A stretch of 64,000 nucleotides of DNA, taken from the NCBI GenBank assembly GCA_002205965.3, contig NADL03000477.1, forward strand, positions 186,001 through 250,000, written 5' to 3'. This document shows positions 1 to 12,729 of this stretch, in pieces (the stretch's first letter is position 1; every line of letters starts with the position of its first letter). The position numbers were made by a program, and so were the translations under genes. The notes beneath the pieces were generated by a model. It saw only the letters and a list, made by a program, of their open reading frames with translations, did no database searches and was not told where the DNA came from. This DNA is from Kappaphycus alvarezii (taxonomy: Eukaryota > Rhodophyta > Florideophyceae > Gigartinales > Solieriaceae).

Positions 1-180
1 GGGTGTCCACTGCAGGATCCGACTAAACTGCCAGCTAAGAGCGTGAGAGAAGTTTAATGCATTCAGTATCTACTGGGAACTGCGCATGTCTTAGCTTTAC
101 AGCTAAGACCTAACCGGATGTACCCTGTCTTCCATACGTGTCGGGGCCCGTGAGAGTGTAGCTTGAGCGATGGATGACCA
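1..180. other. Unassigned; perfect 9-bp hairpin at 88-109
   Basis: No gene is seen here. Positions 88-96 (GTCTTAGCT) and 101-109 (AGCTAAGAC) are perfect inverted repeats around a 4-base loop. The hairpin has no recognised function. Confidence 0.4.
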
Positions 181-259
181 GAGGGTGCAACTCAGTCGCT
201 GGTAGATACGGCGGCGGATGACACCGGGTGCGAGTGACTCTTGGACGCGATCAGCGGAA

Positions 260-540
260 CTAACCCTCAATGAACGCAATGGTACCGGGGGGAAGGGGCG
301 CCCAGGGAATCAAACGCCAGGGCTCAAAACGTGAAATTCGGCATGTATGGCGCAGAAGATGGGTCAGTTGAGGGAGCGAGGAGGCGTCGGGCGAGGTTGC
401 GTTCCAGAGTTGTAGCCTTGTCGCAGGCCGCCACATCAGCAGCGCCATCGGCAACCTGGGTCGCCTGGTGCGAACTGCGGCCTTGAACGGCGAGACGACA
501 GTGATGTCGCATGCAATGGCGCGCGACGTTGTGCCTTCCA
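260..540 (-). pseudogene. Relic of RLE-type LINE C-terminus
   Basis: Read on the minus strand from about 540, the sequence encodes SRAIACDITVVSPF, which fits the 'DVTVVSP' strand of the restriction-like endonuclease found at the C-terminus of many LINEs. A close relative, SRPIACDITFVSLL, lies at about 10.87 kb. After about 25 residues the reading frame changes and the match fades, so this is a frameshifted remnant. It is a different lineage from LINEs 1-3 at 37-52 kb. Confidence 0.45.
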
Positions 541-715
541 GGGTTAGGGGTGGGTGTAAATAAAATAGTCGATTTGGTTCTTTAATATTTGAAAGGTGCG
601 GTTCGGCTATCCCGCGGTTCGGGGTGTAAATTGCCGAAAATGACTAAAATGCGAACTGCAGTAAAGTTGACTTGCGCTGAAATCTCAGAAAGACCTTCAT
701 GCATGCAGCAAAATA

Positions 716-1061
716 GGTGGTGGTGGTAAATCTTTATGGGTTGTACAATGTGGCACAGAGGCCTGCGGAAGGTATTCATAAATTAACTACGGATGTGGGC
801 GGCGGGTAGAAACCTGTCGCGCCTGCATTATTTGGAGACTTAACGCAAAACGGGTAAGTCGCGGAGCTCCTGTTGAGGGGAGGAACCGCGACGGGAAGCA
901 GCGAAGGAAGCAAGGCGGCGGAAAAAAGCCTTGCCGTCGTCGCCCAAGGCGCCATAGATATCAATCCCGACGGGGGAGAGGAGGATATCGTTTTGGTTCC
1001 AGTAAGTGCCGTAATGACGATGTTTCTCGCGCTCTGCGAGTGTTGCGGCAGGGGTTTCCAT
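716..1061 (-). pseudogene. 5'-truncated 3' end of LINE family of LINE 3
   Basis: The minus strand encodes ATLAEREKHRHYGTY, IDIYGALGDDGKAFFRRL and SSPQQELRD. These are nearly identical to the C-terminus of LINE 3 (51.6-51.85 kb). The frame breaks just after LRD. The 3' UTR follows with the family sequence ending in a (CCA)n tail, seen as GGTGGTGGTGGT at 716-727 on the plus strand. The upstream body of the element is missing, as expected for incomplete reverse transcription. Confidence 0.85.
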
Positions 1062-1074
1062 TACTCAACATGAG

Positions 1075-1345
1075 CCACCATCACAAGAACTGTGGCCATG
1101 GAATCATACGGGAAGGTTCGCGGAATATTCATGCAGTGGCGAGCTGCAGCCGTTGTCATGTCCACTACGGGTTGCTTGCTAGCTGGCCTCGATCCAGATT
1201 TAAAGCTTGCAATCTTATACTGTTTCACATCCCCTTCTTATTTCTCCAAGCCGGCAATGTACCAATTATTTGATATGCTTTGGAACGCAGGAAAAGTTAT
1301 TTTTCAATCATTAATACCCCCCAAGTTATCCCCATACACGTAGCG
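1075..1345 (+). pseudogene. LINE C-terminal relic ('AMESYGKVRG' type)
   Basis: The plus strand encodes AMESYGKVRG, WRAAAVVMSTT and LLAGLDP. The same string of motifs recurs at 1405-1540, 9925-10010 and 12730-12895 with different damage. It starts within a few bases of the edge of the LINE fragment at 716-1061. I infer that it is the segment downstream of the endonuclease strand in an RLE-type LINE. The function is uncertain. Confidence 0.4.
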
Positions 1346-1404
1346 ATTTAAAAATAAACGTCCCTCTTTATTCTGTGTTTCACTAGCCTTATTGGGTGCT
1401 AACC

Positions 1405-1540
1405 GATGTCGCCCGGAACGTGGCCGTTAGGGCGATGGAGACCTATGGCAAGGTCCGAGCGGTGCTTACCCAAAGACACGCTGCTGCGACCGTAAAGTCC
1501 AACGCAGCTTGCCCGATGGCCGGCCTTGAGCCAGCTACTT
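1405..1540 (+). pseudogene. Second copy of the 'AMETYGKVR' relic
   Basis: The plus strand reads AMETYGKVRAVL, QRHAAATVKSNAACPMAGLEP. It is the best preserved copy of the motif family and lies in the same orientation as the copy at 1075-1345. The two are about 300 bases apart and clearly differ at the nucleotide level, so they are old. No start codon or complete ORF remains. Confidence 0.4.
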
Positions 1541-4500
1541 GGTGAATATAAAGAGATACTGAACTACTGGTCACCCTATAGGATATTCCGGGCCACAACC
1601 GACCATACCTTTCAAATATTAGAGCACCCCACATTTCCCCTTCGCTTTATTCCCTAATGGAACATCTGGCCATACTTTAGGAACAGACATTACTTTGCAG
1701 ATATTATAACTAATCAACACTTTTCGCCTTTTATTCTTTTCCTCGAATGAATGTGCCGAATAGTTACTTCGTCTTTCGGACCGCGATTCATCGAAATAGG
1801 ATCCAAACACTGTGAGAACTGGTTGACCCAAATGCAGTTGCAGGATATGGGCAGAAAAGCGGAGTCCAAATCTAAACAGCCTTGGGATTTAGATTTCACG
1901 CAATCGGTAAAGATGCTCTCAGGCCCCAATTCCCAGGGGCGATGGGGGCAAAGCATAGAGCGCAATGAATTCGCCCCCCATTCCGCCCTGGGCCCTGCGG
2001 CTCAGTGAGATCTCCTTCAATGTGCTGCTGGAGGGGTGGGAAGCAACGTACCACGGGGTTTTGAGTGCCATCAGAACGGCGGCTGCTGGGGAACCAGGGC
2101 GAAGATCCTAGACAGGGGAAAAAATTTGGGTAGTTTGATATCTGAAGCAGGGACATTTCCTTTGAATGCAACTTTTGGGCGGTCTCCTGTGCAGTGCGCA
2201 GAGCGTGCTTGCTGGAATGTGAGGCTCAACTTGCTCTGGGGATGATGGGCTGGTGAGGTGGCCACGTTTCTTTTCAAGGACTATACAAAACGGATTTGCA
2301 GGGTTGACTTCCGATGTTAACTGAAGGACGCTAGGGATTGCTCCAGTGCCCAGGTTCCTGTTCAAATGCAAACTGTCACATTCAGAACACGGTAGCGCAA
2401 TAATTCAACATCCATGAGACCTCAAGGAAGCTCTCAGTGACAACTCGTGGTCATGACTCCTCGTCATGGGACCCCGATGTTGTCAAATCTGAGTTAGCCA
2501 TCAGTCGGAGACATGGCTCGCTATGGCGTCAGGCAGGTGGCTTTGAGATGACATATTTCTTGCCGAGAAATGCGCCGTGGACTTTTTTTTTTGGCGAATC
2601 CTCTCCCGCTGCAGCCCTCGTTACCGCATCGTGTAGAGTACAGTAGAGGGTAAACCAGTGCAGCAATGGTGGATAACTGAAATGACTCTCTGGCCAATCG
2701 GGAGGCGAGAAGTAATTCGTCGACATGATGTTCATATGGTTTTTTATGGTACAGAAAATGTAAAAGTAGCGGTTTGTCATACCCGTTGTCCTGCTTGACC
2801 TCGGCGCAAAAAGTAAATACTGCTGGCGGCATCTATAGAACCCTTCAAATCTTATATTCGCTGTCCTCTCGAGTTTTTGAACAACCGCAGAACGTTTACT
2901 GAACCTAGCATTATATCCCATAGATAGACAAAGATAGAATATATTTTTAAATAAGGGTATTCATTGTTGAGCGTCTGCATTTTCTTCGTCTCTAAAGTGT
3001 GTGATTGAGGACAAATGATTGGTCTATGAAATCTTCAGGCTCAACAGGTATTGACTTTCAGGTCGCCAAGTATACCGCCGCAGTGCCGGATACTGCAGTT
3101 CAAGAGGCTACGATAAAGAAACCCGTGCCCATGTGCGCTACTGTACTGAACTGTATGGTGGTGGTAAAAATTTCTGTCTGTTTCAAAGACATGTGTTGTG
3201 TTGTTATTGGGGGCGGAGTGTTGAGTAACAGGATTAAGAATTTAGACGAGAATGGCTGAGCAATAATCCGACTGGGCAATTATTCGTTCCCCATTGGTTA
3301 TTCTGCAACTACATAATGTCTTTCTTCACTAGAAGTAGATGCAATAAAATACTGACGGGAGATGTATAAAAGCTGGAAATATGGAATGCCCCTTGCGTGA
3401 CTTTTCCGGGCGCTTGTACAGGATTTGTTTAAAGCCAGTGTACATACGTACTTGCGGTGCTGTGAGTGCTGCAGGAGTGTAAATTCCATTTTGTCATGCG
3501 TTGCATTCTTGAAAATCCCACATTCAATGAAAGCCAGACCAGTGGATAGAAAAAGGCCTCCAAGCCGTGCTGCAACACGTGGCAAGTCGAACAGGATATG
3601 CATTCAAATTGATTGATAACATTCACTGAAAAAAATGCAAAGGAATTGTTGAGTATGTTTTCCGAAATGGATCGTGTAATTGGTCAATGGAATGCCAATG
3701 CAGTCTCTTTCTGGTTTTATCCAAAGGGCACAAAGTCCTGGCACATGAATTGTTTTAAAAATGAATCTTTGCAATCATCAATGGACGCCATAATTGTTAT
3801 TACAATTGCAAATTCGTTCCCGTTTTCCAACGCTTATATTATGCTTGTCGACAGTTTGCAGAGTGGGACATGACTCCTCAACTATTCCACTTTATTCAGA
3901 TTCTGCGAGTCCTGATGCACACCCCCATCATCTTTGTTATCACCTTTGTTTTCAGCAATACAAGGCATGTGGAAAATAGTGGAACAGAGCAAAGTTTGCA
4001 TCACTTGAAATCCCCATGTTTACCCGAGCCTACAATTCCAGCTAATTACCGTCGGCAAAAATAAACATTAGAGTCACAGAGGACACATCCGCCTTGAATG
4101 TTAAAATGTAACGTAATCGTCATTCTTACAGGCATCGTTTTGCTGCTCACATACCAAGGTCTACGATGCACTTGTCCTGCATCTCACACATTTTCAGTCG
4201 AAATCTTGGTTTCTGTAGTGCAAGTGGAGTGAACATTCGAGTCCTGCAGAAACAGTGCAAACAAAACAGGTTACCATATCCCCATTTTGACAGTTCCTGC
4301 GTTCCTGCTGCCGACGAGCAGCAACAATCCCATTTACCAAGCAGGCGGTGTCGGACGTGACCAGAAACGATGAGTTTTACTCCCATGAATTTCTCCAAAC
4401 TTCACCGTTTTAACATGGCGTGTTTCTACGGAAAGATGGCCGTTGCCCTACACAAGTGATCCATGGAACGGTTTGCGGTTGGCAGTGCCGCCGTGGAAAG

Positions 4501-7085
4501 AGAGAAAGCCGCGGGTTGCCATCGTCCGGGTGAACAGGCTACAAGGCGCACGATTTGGTTCATGTATTCAGCTCGGAAGCCTCTGTTTTTTTCCATTTCG
4601 GCGCAAGCAGCGTTGTTTCCCTGATTGTACGGAGATGCGCCGATCTTGATTCCAATGTGGAGGCGTAACGTGACTGTTGCAAAGCACAGTACATCCTACA
4701 ACGTCGATGCAAGTAAGTCTATGGGAACCTACAGTACCCTTCTCCAGACTAGCTGCAGACCAGCCATGTTTTCCCCGAGCAGGAAACGGTTCACTGCAAA
4801 ACTTGACCCGCTTGAATTTACACATAAACTGATTACGTTATGAATGTGTTTATAAAATATGAGCACCCCTAACTGCTCACGGGAGAAGCAATCTATCAGC
4901 CTGGATCCAGGGTTGACATGGCTACAAGTTCAACTGCCAGTCACCTCGATCAGAACGCCTATCAAGGGCCAGGATAATGGGGCTGATGCGTTTTGAATCA
5001 GCGGCAAGTTGTGCCTGGGTCCTTTCAATGTCCATTTGTGCGGCTCTTGAATAGTTATGACAAATATTTGCTTGGCTACGACTTTCAAGACTATTTTCTT
5101 TCATTGCAGGGTTTTGAATTTCAGTCCGCATCGGCTGGGACGACTGAGTGAGGACTTACTGTATCTGTCATAGGTTTTTATTCACCTGCTATGGTCAGAA
5201 ACCTCAAGTTTTGTAGTCGCCAAGCATTGACACTGCCATGGAGCTTGCTTAGAACGAGATCAGTGATGCTCCCGAGACTATACTTCATGCTGCCAAGTAG
5301 CACTCGATTCATGTGTTACGGCCGCCCCGAACAATATATTCCTATGATTTCAAGTGTGTCATTTCTTGTGTTCAATTCTGCGAGAGGTGCCACGCACTTT
5401 TGTTCAAGGAGAAAGTACTCCCTCAATATTGATAATTACATACCTAATTGTCGACTTAATTACCGTGTGAGTAAAGGACGACAATGTCCATGAGACAGTT
5501 TTGATTCCGAGTAGAGAGGACTTTCTCAGCGATCACTGCCCTTCTCAGATTCAAACCAAAGGGATCGCGCAGTTATTCATCTTCCCAGAGGATTTTGACA
5601 GGTGTCCAACCTGAATTCCGAGTAACAGTTAAGGGAAAAAATCTTACTAGGGCGCAAATCTAAGCTTGACGACGTCGAAAAATTAAACAGTAATGAAATG
5701 TGTGTTGCAGACGAATAATTCTTATAGAACGTTTTGTGTGTTCTATAATGAACGGGTTAACTGTGGTAGAATACTTATATTTTCACATGTGACGTGATAC
5801 CGTAGGGTTGGCGGCCAGTTCTTTGATTGATTTCAATGGGAGTAATGTTTATGACTTTATGCTTTGTGAAGACTACCTTCAAAATAACGGAAGGAGCACC
5901 CCGAGGGTTTCCCTAAAATTGGTGATATCGGTGAGTCTAGCGCATTTAAGGTCACTTTGTTGTGATTGGCAAATTGTTCCCTCTGACTTTTTAGTACACA
6001 CCAACATAAAAAATAATAGACGGTGCGTGAAAACAGGTGAGTATAAAAGTTGGGGATATCGCGTCGAAGCAGTACCCTGTCAAGGTCGGATACTTTCGCG
6101 ACAAGTCTGTTACATACTGTATGCTACAGTAGCCTACAACTTTACTCAATCTTTCAAATATGAGACATCGGTCTCTAGTCGAACTGGATCTTCGAAACAG
6201 TGCTAACTGTAGGTAAGCCCTAGAAACTTGACGTGTTCATGGGACTCTATATCTGTTAAAGCTTAAATATAATGGTTCAAGTTGCAGTAGAATCGATTAT
6301 GGGATCAGCCTATGCGTTTACAACAACTGTGTACTTGAAATGAGAAAAGAGGTGAATGTTGGAGGAGATACATGTTAAGTTAGCGAGAACTCACAAGAGA
6401 AAGCGGGGGCAGTCTGGCTCCATAGAGGATGTAATCACGAGGCTGGTAAAAGAAAGCAGCGTAAAAGACAAGATTTGGTTTTTAACAAACGCTTGGTTGA
6501 TTTAAAGCGGGCAAATGGGGCTTTTGAGAGTGAATCCTAAATTTCCTTTTGTTTCGACAAGAATGGTCTGCATCATGTTGCAAAATCCTGTACTCAAGTG
6601 CAGTTTAAAAGTTAGACACGACATTGTACGTACGTGGTCTGCACGTTGCAAATAATCGTCCCGTACGGATATACCGCTCGTTTTTTCTTTAGGTCCTTCG
6701 AGAAAAGAGGGAAAGCATCAGCTTGTGTATGGAAAATTTGGGATTTTCTTGAATAGAATTATCATTTTCGCATTTACATTTCATTTCACATAGTACAGTA
6801 TCATTTGCTTTTATTTTTGTCATAAAATGCAATTCATCTTACAAATGACTCATGATGCCTCTCTTGTCTGGCACATTCCCCTCCGAGGCCCTCGCGTGAC
6901 TTCCATCATATCCACTTTACACCTAAAGGTCTTCATTTCCATTGTCCTCATAAACCCCTCTTCCCTCCCGTTCGAGTCTAATCGCCACCCCGACCCTCTT
7001 CTCGCCGTTGCTTTCCTTGCGCCCGCTACAGCCTCTCCTTTCTGCGTCGAACAACTCTGTCCTCACTCCCTCGCTAATCTTCCTC
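1541..7085. other. No recognised gene (5.5 kb)
   Basis: Short open frames exist on both strands, the longest about 130-140 codons (for example 2529-2921 minus and 5808-6206 plus). None shows a recognisable domain, repeat or link to other parts of the window. No RNA gene was recognised. Confidence 0.5.
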
Positions 7086-7529
7086 ATGCCCATCCTACCC
7101 CACCGTTTCGTCATTTTCTCCCTTTCTCTCTCCCTCTCCCTCCTTCTCCCTTTCTCCTTGCCCTTCCTTTACCAAACTCGTCATCCCCTCCCTTTCCTGC
7201 CAAACTCTTCGCATGGCAGACTGTGTCTACAACATTTTTACGGGTTTTTTGAACCCCGAAACTGCCTACCTAATCCCTCCAACCTTCCAGAATGTTCCGT
7301 CTGTGACCATCCCAGTCACTGCCGCACCCCAGTCTGTTTCAAGCATCGTTGTATCTACAACACTCTTCGCTCGCGCGACAAGTGCTTTGGGCCGAAAACA
7401 ATGCCGGAGTGTGCAGAATGTCTGAATGGATCTCAATGCAGTACCCGAACGTGTAAGGCCATCCGGCCGGGAGGAACCCAGCGTTGTGTCTTCAATACCC
7501 AGCAATCGATGCGAAAGTGTTTCCGTTAG
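7086..7529 (+). CDS. Candidate small secreted cysteine-rich repeat protein
   Basis: The frame encodes 147 residues from the ATG at 7086. Residues 1 to about 30 (MPILPHRFVIFSLSLSLSLL...) look like a signal peptide: a short basic start, then a long Ser/Leu/Phe hydrophobic run. An upstream in-frame ATG at 7008 exists, but starting at 7086 puts the hydrophobic stretch at the N-terminus. The last about 105 residues carry 14 cysteines in two full units and one partial unit. The unit is PEC-x2-C-x5-C-x4-C-x(4 or 10)-C-x10-C-x8, with each unit opening at PEC. It would be an extracellular disulfide-rich protein. I do not recognise the family. The pyrimidine-rich DNA around the signal segment lowers confidence. 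No partner gene or intron is evident. Confidence 0.5.
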   Translation: MPILPHRFVIFSLSLSLSLLLPFSLPFLYQTRHPLPFLPNSSHGRLCLQHFYGFFEPRNCLPNPSNLPECSVCDHPSHCRTPVCFKHRCIYNTLRSRDKCFGPKTMPECAECLNGSQCSTRTCKAIRPGGTQRCVFNTQQSMRKCFR

Positions 7530-9924
7530 AGTATTTTTACGAGTGGTATCGAGGTTCCCTTGCTTGTGTCAAAGAAAGGGATTATTCATTTAAGGCCGAA
7601 AGTTCCCTGCTGGGATATATCATGATTGTAGACACGGGGTGGCAGTTTGGTGCAATATCCGTCCGTCCGTTGCTCGGACCCACCAAAAGGACTATGCGCT
7701 CACGACGCGTCGCTCGTGATAGGAACTTTGACCTTCTCTTATGAGCAGGGCCAAGTACTATCTTGCGACTAATTTTTTTAGCCCATGTGCGTTTCTATCA
7801 AAGAAATAATGCTGGTGTTTGTAGGCCGGCAGAAGAAATAGATGCATTTCTTCACCCCTGGATTTAAATCGGGCACTTGCTTTGTTCCGATCATATCACA
7901 TCCCCGCAAGCCATGGGTTTCTCGAAGATCGATTGTAGACCACACCCAATCCTGGCTGAATCAAGTTCCAAGCTGAGTGAAAGTGGAGGTATATACATAC
8001 TTAGCATCATTTTCTACAACTGTTGTAGAAGCGCAAGCAAGAAAGCTCATGCACGCACGGTTGTTTCTAGTATTCCGAGAAAAACTTCGTCAGAGATGCT
8101 CAACTTTTTATCTGAGAGCGCTAACTTGATTCTTCACGAAGAGGTGTGCCACTTGCCCCATTTTTGTAACCTGCTAGCTGCGGGTCGTTATCGTTATACC
8201 AGTCTCAAGTGCAGAGCTGAGTTGGTGCATACTGCACTGTCTAGCGACAGTTTGTAAAACACGTGAACACAATCACAATGGTGCTCATATCACTTTCAAC
8301 GTAGGAATTCGCCAGCTAAAAGCAATGCATAGTATATTTACTCGCCCCTATTGGCTCTATCTTTGCAAATTTTGCACTCAAGACAATTTAATCTAAGGAT
8401 TTACCTGTCAAAAATCAGTTGACTATGTATTTACACCGCTAAACTCTTCCCTTGTGTTACACCAACCATCTCGCAAGAGAGATACAATTTGAGTGATTGC
8501 CGTTAGTAGCGCCGCAAACTGATTTGCTGCTGTCCCTGGACGAAGCAAAGCATCTTTGACCCATCCATGACAACCATGAAAGTCCTGATCCTTTGGGGGT
8601 GAGCGTCCAGCGGGAGGCGTTTTCTATCGCAGTTGACTAGCTTGATGGTTGACCATGCATAGTTTGTTCTCAAAAAGTCAACAGAGGTTAGAAAAACAGG
8701 AAATCACTGATTAGGGTTTGAAGTGTTCCTGTTGCGGTATCTACAGTACAGTACAGTACTGTATTTCTATAGATTTTAGCTGGTGTTGGTGATCTGGTAT
8801 TATTATCAACAAGAGCTTCCACGCCTCACCCACGAGGAGGCGTTGCGAGTCTGCAGTTTGGCCTTCCTATAGACGGGGCTATGCGGCATTCCGGCCATTT
8901 TCTGGGTATACGCACCAATAGAGTGGAGTGGTGAGATTGCCACAGTAGGGACAAATAGGGTGGGTGGGGCCGCGTTATGTTTCTACCACGTCATGGGCGA
9001 AGAGACGGTTGAAAATACCTAGTGTCCAGGTCGAAGTTTGGTCAATGACGAACTTTCCTACAGATTATCGTCGTTATAGTCCAATCTCGTCAGGACACAC
9101 TAGAGACTTTCCGTCTGCAGCTGAGTACAAAGACACACAGGCCGCGATTTTAACTATCATTCGTGCTAGCCCAGTCATATTCACGAGTCGTCAGTGCATA
9201 GGTGTTGCGCATTCTACGACACGTAACGCGGTGGACTTATCAGTTGCTAGATGTACCCACCAAGGTGAGATCGTACCACCCCAACCGAAGCACGATGGGC
9301 TCATGTTTGGTTCAAGTAGGCAACACCTAACAACTCCCTGCTCCTACGCGTATGGTTACCTGAAACACATTGATACACCCGCCGTTGGAACTAGTCTGCA
9401 GAAATCCGCTTTACATTTTAAGAAGCTTTAGCCAGCCATTTGGTTCGCCACTTTTAAAGATCAAGTTTTATGTACGTGTCGCGGCAAACCTCGCTACTAA
9501 TTGATGATTAACCTGGGTGACATGATATGGGCCAATGATTTACCCCATTTAGTTCGGTTTCTTTGCAAATTCATGACATAATGCTCGGCGACTCTGTGCA
9601 ATCTTAAAGGACGGGTGTGTTTTCCCTTCAGAACTACGACACTGTCCAAGAGGCATGGCAATACCCAAATCCCCTACCTAATGCCCTGCTTCTCTGGAGA
9701 ACGCCCTCGTTCATCTGGGTGTTGTTCCTTGTCCACGAAAGGAGCCCTGATTGACCCAAACTTGTCGTCCTGTTTACAAGTAATGAAAACCCAGACGTCT
9801 AAAAAAAGTGCGTGGAACTTCGCAGGAGAGCACGTACAGCACACCGAGACAGAAAGTACGGAATCAAAGCATTCTGGAGATGAGATATCGTTCTCATAAG
9901 GATCTCTGAGCATTGCCAGGAACA
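7530..9924. other. Unassigned; two ORFs of 126 and 155 codons without recognisable features
   Basis: Plus-strand frames at 7877-8257 and 8964-9431 are open but show no domain, signal peptide or biased composition. They may be chance. A short AGTAC microsatellite lies at about 8741-8762. Confidence 0.35.
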
Positions 9925-10010
9925 TTAGCTCCTTGAGGCCAGCCATAAGGCATGTTGCGTTCTATAAAACCTTCGCCGCAGCATGCCTTTACATGAGGAC
10001 AGATCGTGCC
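9925..10010 (-). pseudogene. Short relic of the 'QRHAAA' LINE fragment family
   Basis: The minus strand reads RHAAAKVL, then a stop, then NATCLMAGLKE, matching QRHAAATVKSNAACPMAGLEP at 1405-1540. Only about 85 bases are recognisable. Confidence 0.35.
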
Positions 10011-10689
10011 CGGCCGAGCAACTCGGATGACTCGTCGTGAAAAAAGTCGAATTCGAGTCGAATGTCACTGAAACTTGTATACAGCACAGTAACATGGCCA
10101 CCACTTTTCTTCTTCCCCCATTTCAAAGGCTGTTCTTGAGCTCGTGCGAGGACCCTGTGTTACGGCACTGGAACTTTTTCTTTACTGTGCAGTACAGTTT
10201 TTTACTCTACGGAAGTACACTCGAGAGGGCGCGCTCTTGTACTGGCCTTTGCGCTGCCAGATGGATTGAATTTGGGAGCAGGGTCGCTCAATTAGTAGGC
10301 TACTGTACTGAGCTTGAAAACACGCAGATCAGCGCCCCGTCCCTCTCAACTTATTTGGGTAAGTGCATGAAGCTGGCCTTCCAGATAGGAACTATCCCGA
10401 TATGGCGTGACCGCGGCATGGAACGGGGCCCGAGACAGGAGGGACATTTCTGTAAGCGATTAATTAAGACGCCAAAGGCGTTGATGGAACCATGACAGTA
10501 CTCGAGGAAGCGGCGGGCTTTAGTGTAGATAAATTCATCAAAAAAGGCGAGTGGTGGAGTATGAGAGGCAACCCAATGAGTCATAAAAGACGGTCATCAA
10601 GATGAAACTCGGGGTGGCTATTGGACCGTTGGGAGATTTAGCGGCTGGGAGGCGATTTTCGCTGGAGGTTGCGAATTTTTTTCACGAGG

Positions 10690-11061
10690 GGCGATCTTAG
10701 CGGCAGCGTCCACGAGTTTGTCGCCATCGCCCGACATCGCTGTACCGCATAGCTTCCTAGGGATTTAACCGACTTTTCCATCGCCGTGTACCAGCCGCAT
10801 GTTTCCCCCGTTTGTCGCTGTAATGCGAGTAGTGGATTTAAGTAGGGAGACGAAAGTGATATCACACGCGATGGGACGGGATTCGGAAGAAGAGGACATG
10901 GTTTGAGGGTGCAGGAGATTGTAGGGCGAGGACGGGGGCCTCAAAGTGGCAAAGACGTCTGGCAGCGCGGATTTTACAAGGAACGCGAACGTGCCGTGAA
11001 CTAAGTTGTTACAAGAGTGTGCCGAGAACGGACGGGCAGAGATCAGCGATGTGGTCCGCAA
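10690..11061 (-). pseudogene. Relic of RLE-type LINE C-terminus
   Basis: The minus strand encodes SRPIACDITFVSLLKSTT in the frame starting at 11061. After a frameshift near 10.79 kb it reads TAMEKSVKSLGSYAVQRC. The first part matches the relic at 260-540. The second resembles the AMETYGKVR...QRH motif at 1.4 kb. This joins the two motif sets into one element, so the other scattered pieces are most simply parts of the same old LINE family. Confidence 0.45.
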
Positions 11062-11109
11062 CGCATGCAGATGACTGGTGTGAGATGGGGAGGGCTGTGT
11101 CGGGCTTGA

Positions 11110-11195
11110 TCATGATTGTTGAGTGGATGGCAGGGATGGTGGTGGTGTTGGTGGGGTGGGGTGTAGGGAAGGTAAGTGTTTGGGGTGGGACTGTG
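11110..11195 (+). other. G-rich tract with G-quadruplex potential
   Basis: Plus-strand sequence around 11128-11190 has many GG/GGG/GGGG runs separated by one to five bases. It is not part of any recognised gene. Folding is a prediction from composition only. Confidence 0.35.
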
Positions 11196-12729
11196 GCGGA
11201 AGGCGAGAGTGGTATTGCATAGGTGTGCAGTATGTCCATATGGGATGTGATTTAGAGAGGAATGTCACAGATTGACAACTGGTTTGCCGATGCATCGTCA
11301 TGTTTGTTGCAATGAGAGCTTGATATCTTACACGGGTTTCAAGATACCGTTGCGGTCGCCAGCTATGATCAGCGAGGCATCCTAAACATACGGGTGGTGA
11401 TCATTTGTCCATTTTTGGAATTTATGATTTAGCATGACCCAGCCATTGTCTAGTTAAATTCCCCAGGCATTATTATTGAGAAGGTTCCAATAAATAGGGT
11501 CGACGTGTTAACGACTAAGGACACGAGTGATGTTCTGCTGCAATTTTGGTAGCTGAATGCCATGATATATACACAATCCCGTACTGAATGAATAGACGCG
11601 AGAGCATGGAATTTGAGATCAGGTCGAATTGCATTTACGGTACTTGAATGTCATAACGCAAGTTGGAAAAAGGGTACGTTATTGCGAGAGTAGACACACA
11701 GAAAGTCCAGCGTCCATCCAAGTATGGGAGATACGCCTAGCCTAGCCAAATGATTGTTAAAACGCGAAACGGACTGGTGATGACTGATTGCTTTTTCAAC
11801 AGCGTTCAGTCTACTATGCAGTGATCCAGTTTCTACTTTTCCAGTACGGCATGAATATGTTGATCAAAATGTCTCGGCACTCCCGTCCGACCATTATAGG
11901 CAACACCTATAGCTGCAATGATTTTGGCAAGTACTTGAGGTCAGTCGAAAAATCAAATCGCGGATCTGATTGTACAAATCATATCCCTGCCGTTGTGATC
12001 AGAATTGGTATTGGTAATATTATTATGTTGAACTGCAGGCTTGAGAAAAGTCAAAACAATTGTCGAGGCCCACTTGTAGTCGCTTATAGTTGCAGAGCCT
12101 GTTTCGATTGTCTCTATTATCATAAAGCTATACATATCTATTTACAGCGTCGAAATCCCTGCCCTTTCCTACACAAAACTGCACAGCGTTGTGGCCATTG
12201 TTAACGCGAAAGTTCAACATTCCACATCTTGCTCTTTTTCAAAATTACACTGCAAGAAAAAAATCAAACATCACACAAACATTTTGAAACGACTTTGACA
12301 CGACCACCAACCGGTCAGTCACACGATACATGCCAGTGCCTAGAGTGGAATGCGGGGGTGGAATGAAATTAGCGAACTACACAGTACAATTGTCCACACC
12401 ATGCTTCTTGTGTCCGCCTCAAGTAATCTACAACCCGTTTTAAACCAATTGCCCACTGCCGCAAAAAGCACCCAACTTTGGCGAATCCGAGAAAGGAATA
12501 GAACCGCACGACTCTTGAAAAGGGAAATTTCAACCCCTTGCTAGCGAGTATTTCACAAATTGCGAATATTCGCTTGTGTCGTCAGCCGCACGACGGAATG
12601 GGTTTCAACGGGGAAAGGTTTGGGTGTTTTACTCTTGGAAAATATTTCCGATCTATCCCATGGTTTTCCACACAACCACAATCGACTCAAAACGGTATGC
12701 CGACACAGTAATGGGGAAGGAACTACGCT

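Noticed and set aside
3145-3170. GGTGGTGGTAAA resembling an inverted LINE tail
   Set aside because: The adjoining sequence does not match the LINE 3' UTR, so it is probably a chance GGT run.
8741-8762. AGTAC tandem repeat
   Set aside because: Only about three short units and no related feature: a simple microsatellite.
8870-8990. Minus-strand CPYCG motif as a possible LINE or zinc-finger end
   Set aside because: Only one Cys pair, stops on both sides, and no match to the LINE families in the window.
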